Assembly (NCBI GenBank): GCA_030267565.1
Contig: BRXU01000005.1
Location: forward strand, 4,529,501 to 4,593,500
Direction of reading: 5' to 3'
Length of the DNA stretch: 64,000 nt
From: Pleodorina starrii
Lineage: Eukaryota > Chlorophyta > Chlorophyceae > Chlamydomonadales > Volvocaceae
The translations under genes and the position numbers were made by a program. Positions 62,201 through 64,000 of this stretch are shown here, piece after piece. Position 1 is the stretch's first letter, and every line of letters starts with the position of its first letter. Under the pieces are notes generated by a model that was given only the letters and a program-made list of their open reading frames with translations, had not been told where the DNA came from and did no database searches.

Positions 62201-64000
62201 AGGCATACTCCATGGTCGCGCGCGCTCGGACAAGGATCTGAGCAGAGGCCCCGGCACACAAAAATACCAGACCGCCCTGGAACGCCTTCTGAAAAACCAA
62301 ATTCGAATAGACGACACGCCTATCCCGTACGCACCCCCCACGCAGCCGTACAAGTATCTGGGAGTACACATTACCCCCACGCTAGACTGGGCAGAACAAG
62401 TGGCCTATGTGCGAGCCGAGGTTGACAGACGAGGACGGGGCATTCAGAGCTCCCTCGCGACCCCCGACCAACGCATCAACATGATCAGAACCCTCATACA
62501 CCCCTTCGTGGCGTACAGCCTGCCCACCATGGCGTACACCCCACAAGACATTGGCAGTTTCGATGCGCAAATCGCGGGCATAGCCAAACGCAGCTACGGA
62601 CTCAAGATGGGCTTCCCCACCCGCGCCATTCTCAACCCGACTGCGAGGCTCGGCCTGGGGGTTGGCACCGTACGCACCTTATACGCCGTCCGGGCGGCAA
62701 AGACCCTCGTCCTCTCCCTCAATGATGACGGCCGTCTCGGAGCGGTGACTAGAGCTCTCCTCCACCTGCAAAGTCGATACATGGGCACCGTACCGGCACA
62801 TGAACTCAAACGGGAATGCAAATTCTACACCACACTGAAACAGCTCGCTCTCGTGAGGGAGGCGGGGATTGAACTCACGGACAAAGGGACAGCATACGAA
62901 ACGACAATGAGCAGCCTCGCCCACCTGATCGGATCTCTCAACCCAGCGGCCGAACCCAAGGCGCTTGCGCTCCTCTTCCGATGCGTACAACCTCTGCTTG
63001 AGCTGGGTCTCGACCTCAGGGCCCTGAGGGATCAGAACACGGGCACGCACATCATCACCACCGATCAGCTGCAACTAATCGGAGGCCGGAACGTGGGATC
63101 GCGCCATAGGATAGCCCTGAACCAGCTCAGCCTCGCCATGAATGCTGACCCCAGCGTGCGGGCTCGGGCACCCAGATACCGCGGATCCACATCTCTACCC
63201 CCCGAGCTGCGGCTCATTCCAGACAACCCCGGCCTGACCGGCCTAACCGACGAAACGGCTGGACCCAAACCCATACCGTACGGACGCATAACACAGTACC
63301 TCGCCCCAAAGCCCCGTGACCCGGTCGACGCCATGCAAACCGCACACGCCGACACAGCCCCCACACCCCCAGGCGTGATAATCGCCAACGAGGCGACCCA
63401 ACCGACGCCGCCCGGGGGCGCGACGGCAGATCCCACCACACGACGCTCGACGCCTAGATGTCACGCCCGGCAACACCAGCCACGGCGGCTAACCGACCGT
63501 GACCGCCTCAAAGCATACCTTTTGCGTCAAAACCTCAAGCCGGTAACGGGCATCGTGGACACCGACGCCATCGGCTGGAACCCCCGACACACCCCACTCA
63601 CCATCCAACATTGCGAAGAGCTCCTACGCCACCCGCACCACAAGGGCCTGCTAACCAGGGTCGGCTCCGCCGAACGGCTCCTCCAGATGCTGCTGGGCGA
63701 GGAACCATGGCCTGCGGAGGTCCCGGCGCGGTATGGAATCAGTATCACGCAATTCCTCTTCGGAGACCAGGAAAGGGTGGCGTGCATCAACGCAGAAATA
63801 CGTAAACGGGTCGCCGTCGACAAACCGACCCCAAAGAAGCAGCGCACAATCCACCCACCGAGCCAAGGCACCCACCGCACCTACTACCTGGTCGACTGGG
63901 AACGCACGGCAGTAACCAAAGGAGCCCTCGCCCTCTACGCTTCCAACGGATACCACCCCCAGGCGGTACACCCCCATGCGCCTCCCAACGGCACACCACC
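59277..64000 (+). mobile_element. LINE-B, a second non-LTR retrotransposon (right end outside window)
   Basis: This element is unrelated at the DNA level to LINE-A and has much less biased, cleaner coding sequence. It contains an endonuclease and RT and runs off the window. The left boundary is set by where LINE-A similarity stops. Whether a separate ORF1 existed is unknown, because nothing upstream of 59277 belongs to it. Confidence 0.85.
59382..64000 (+). CDS. LINE-B endonuclease-reverse transcriptase (3' end outside window)
   Basis: The frame is open without a stop from well upstream to the window end. Counting from ATG 59382, at least 1,539 residues are encoded. A Lys/Pro-rich start is followed by an EEP endonuclease: Asn48 in VTMNTRGL, Glu75 in LTETKL, GVYCPS, Asp196/Asn198 in AGDWNAV, Asp254 in SRIDDVLL, and His285 in FDHRPL. 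RT motifs are NKAPGPDGLPNELLQ, VLIPKKGD, KRPIALANTLYKL, Asp794 in LYIDFTSAFNTIDH, TIQGDTLSPVLF, Phe900-Ala-Asp-Asp903, and YKYLGVHI. About 600 residues follow the RT, ending with TYYLVDWERTAV near 1500-1511. The true start could be upstream, because the frame is continuous with LINE-A ORF2 from ATG 57294. It is all intact and likely recently active. Confidence 0.9.
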   Translation, partial: MTKYAHPKKPKTDTPAAPAKAPAQTASEPPPAAPGAPPIGYLKLVTMNTRGLQGHREGILRLVDDHKPDVLVLTETKLSAHHRRAIASMKHSMQPYQTYQSNRPHVADRANREAGVLIGVAERFSRQGSATAEPIPTELEGYIGHVRIAPPASSALHIIGVYCPSDSTARQRIYEYGRAASAHAKAKGEHLVMAGDWNAVLKASDRSTGICNSDDRAHRCFSTDNDLQPVDTRRREYTYTQTQLGLDTHLSRIDDVLLAPQTTAAVAKEGNAYEQVYDCGGNFDHRPLCTLLPLAGLRLFPAPAAQAPTDLNPSSWSRIQLPILKESKGKARMEMEATLTGAITHLLDALRPAHETIAAASTQMERAAGKDQARMILGHLRNHEAVQATNVTSLSQELGTLMLQCLGILESHCQQKPPRSGRLHARRGIGRRLTRLHDEHKALKRDLTQALHPPGAPPNPTKATQQPPSRHPQEATPVPKATDQTPDPPETGTTRQTQGQGDPWDNLETRDLRTAIRSKGDEIRKVVNETRKLHMCRASRRLQRLLTKKPKQAHRQILEPDDQPRGIAAIRHPEDGHLCTDSEGILDALHTHFALLAKPVSGPRTGKYLPGEAPRNYPWEEAGAPDPLRQGLARWDGAPPSLLPGILDPCNFRTCLGHLARNKAPGPDGLPNELLQTLPDDLQTAIHHLITVMWVKAEIPPHWTQSDTVLIPKKGDPLLIKNKRPIALANTLYKLYTSHITLNIVTYSEQAHIFTEAQEGYLRQRNTERQIQNVLHAIEDAGLTGRDLFLLYIDFTSAFNTIDHDKLLMIMYDLGYPDDLIEVVANLYSHAATRIRTEHGCTANIAIERGTIQGDTLSPVLFIIYMEPLLRWLHSGGRGYRYGCLRAEENDRHHFSSGAFADDLVILTNAVSDLRLQCSKIERYARWGALKVNVSKCQIQGILHGRARSDKDLSRGPGTQKYQTALERLLKNQIRIDDTPIPYAPPTQPYKYLGVHITPTLDWAEQVAYVRAEVDRRGRGIQSSLATPDQRINMIRTLIHPFVAYSLPTMAYTPQDIGSFDAQIAGIAKRSYGLKMGFPTRAILNPTARLGLGVGTVRTLYAVRAAKTLVLSLNDDGRLGAVTRALLHLQSRYMGTVPAHELKRECKFYTTLKQLALVREAGIELTDKGTAYETTMSSLAHLIGSLNPAAEPKALALLFRCVQPLLELGLDLRALRDQNTGTHIITTDQLQLIGGRNVGSRHRIALNQLSLAMNADPSVRARAPRYRGSTSLPPELRLIPDNPGLTGLTDETAGPKPIPYGRITQYLAPKPRDPVDAMQTAHADTAPTPPGVIIANEATQPTPPGGATADPTTRRSTPRCHARQHQPRRLTDRDRLKAYLLRQNLKPVTGIVDTDAIGWNPRHTPLTIQHCEELLRHPHHKGLLTRVGSAERLLQMLLGEEPWPAEVPARYGISITQFLFGDQERVACINAEIRKRVAVDKPTPKKQRTIHPPSQGTHRTYYLVDWERTAVTKGALALYASNGYHPQAVHPHAPPNGTP

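Noticed and set aside
1..64000. Window as an assembly artefact
   Set aside because: Repeated clean target-site duplications, empty and filled site pairs and sequence divergence between copies fit real nested insertion. The exact number of duplicated units could still be wrong without long reads.

Overview
The window is eukaryotic repeat DNA. It is GC-rich, I found no host gene, rRNA or tRNA gene, and almost every base belongs to nested retrotransposons. The dominant family, called LINE-A here, is an L1-like non-LTR retrotransposon with these parts: a 5' UTR and CAG-rich leader, ORF1, ORF2 (apurinic-type endonuclease, reverse transcriptase, C-terminal Cys/His cluster), a long GC-rich 3' UTR with a minisatellite, the 3' end CTTGTAACGTCCCTCGCAG, and a poly(A) tail. 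At least ten copies or fragments are inserted into one another on both strands. A tRNA-derived SINE of about 400 bp is present in at least eleven copies, nearly all placed inside LINE-A. Nested self-insertion of an L1-type element recalls the Zepp/ZeppL clusters described at chromosome ends or putative centromeres of green algae (Chlorella, Coccomyxa, Chlamydomonas). A chlorophyte origin and a centromeric or subtelomeric location are therefore reasonable guesses, not demonstrated facts.

Layout. 1-1608 is the 3' end of a plus-strand LINE-A (X) sitting in a minus-strand copy (Y, 1609-6119). A heptamer tandem repeat and plus-strand ORF2 fragments follow (Z, 6120-7877). Minus-strand copy P (7878-14909), a second heptamer array and Z' (14910-17084) form a second unit, and minus-strand copy P' (17085-27532) follows. 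A block of about 8.8 kb is tandemly duplicated. P is a chimera whose two halves match P' and Y, with the switch inside 11447-11496. P' carries the only nearly complete ORF1 and endonuclease domain.

27533-39334 is a mosaic of short plus and minus LINE-A pieces, SINEs and one long minus copy (R, 30611-35382). A plus-strand copy T (39335-50087) is split by a minus copy U (41101-45293) and by a DIRS-like tyrosine-recombinase retroelement (45294-49552). A further minus copy V (50088-54497), more fragments and SINEs lead to a plus-strand ORF2 C-terminus (57342-59276).

From about 59277 to the window end lies a different non-LTR element, LINE-B. Its EN-RT reading frame is intact, open at the right edge, and in frame with the preceding LINE-A ORF2 piece, giving one uninterrupted frame of at least 6.7 kb.

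The LINE-A ORF2 machinery (target-primed reverse transcription) plausibly mobilises the SINE and produced many extremely short insertions, down to a bare poly(A) run flanked by target-site duplications. The LINE-A ORFs are mostly broken. The DIRS-like RT and recombinase ORFs and the LINE-B ORF are the only long intact retroelement genes seen.
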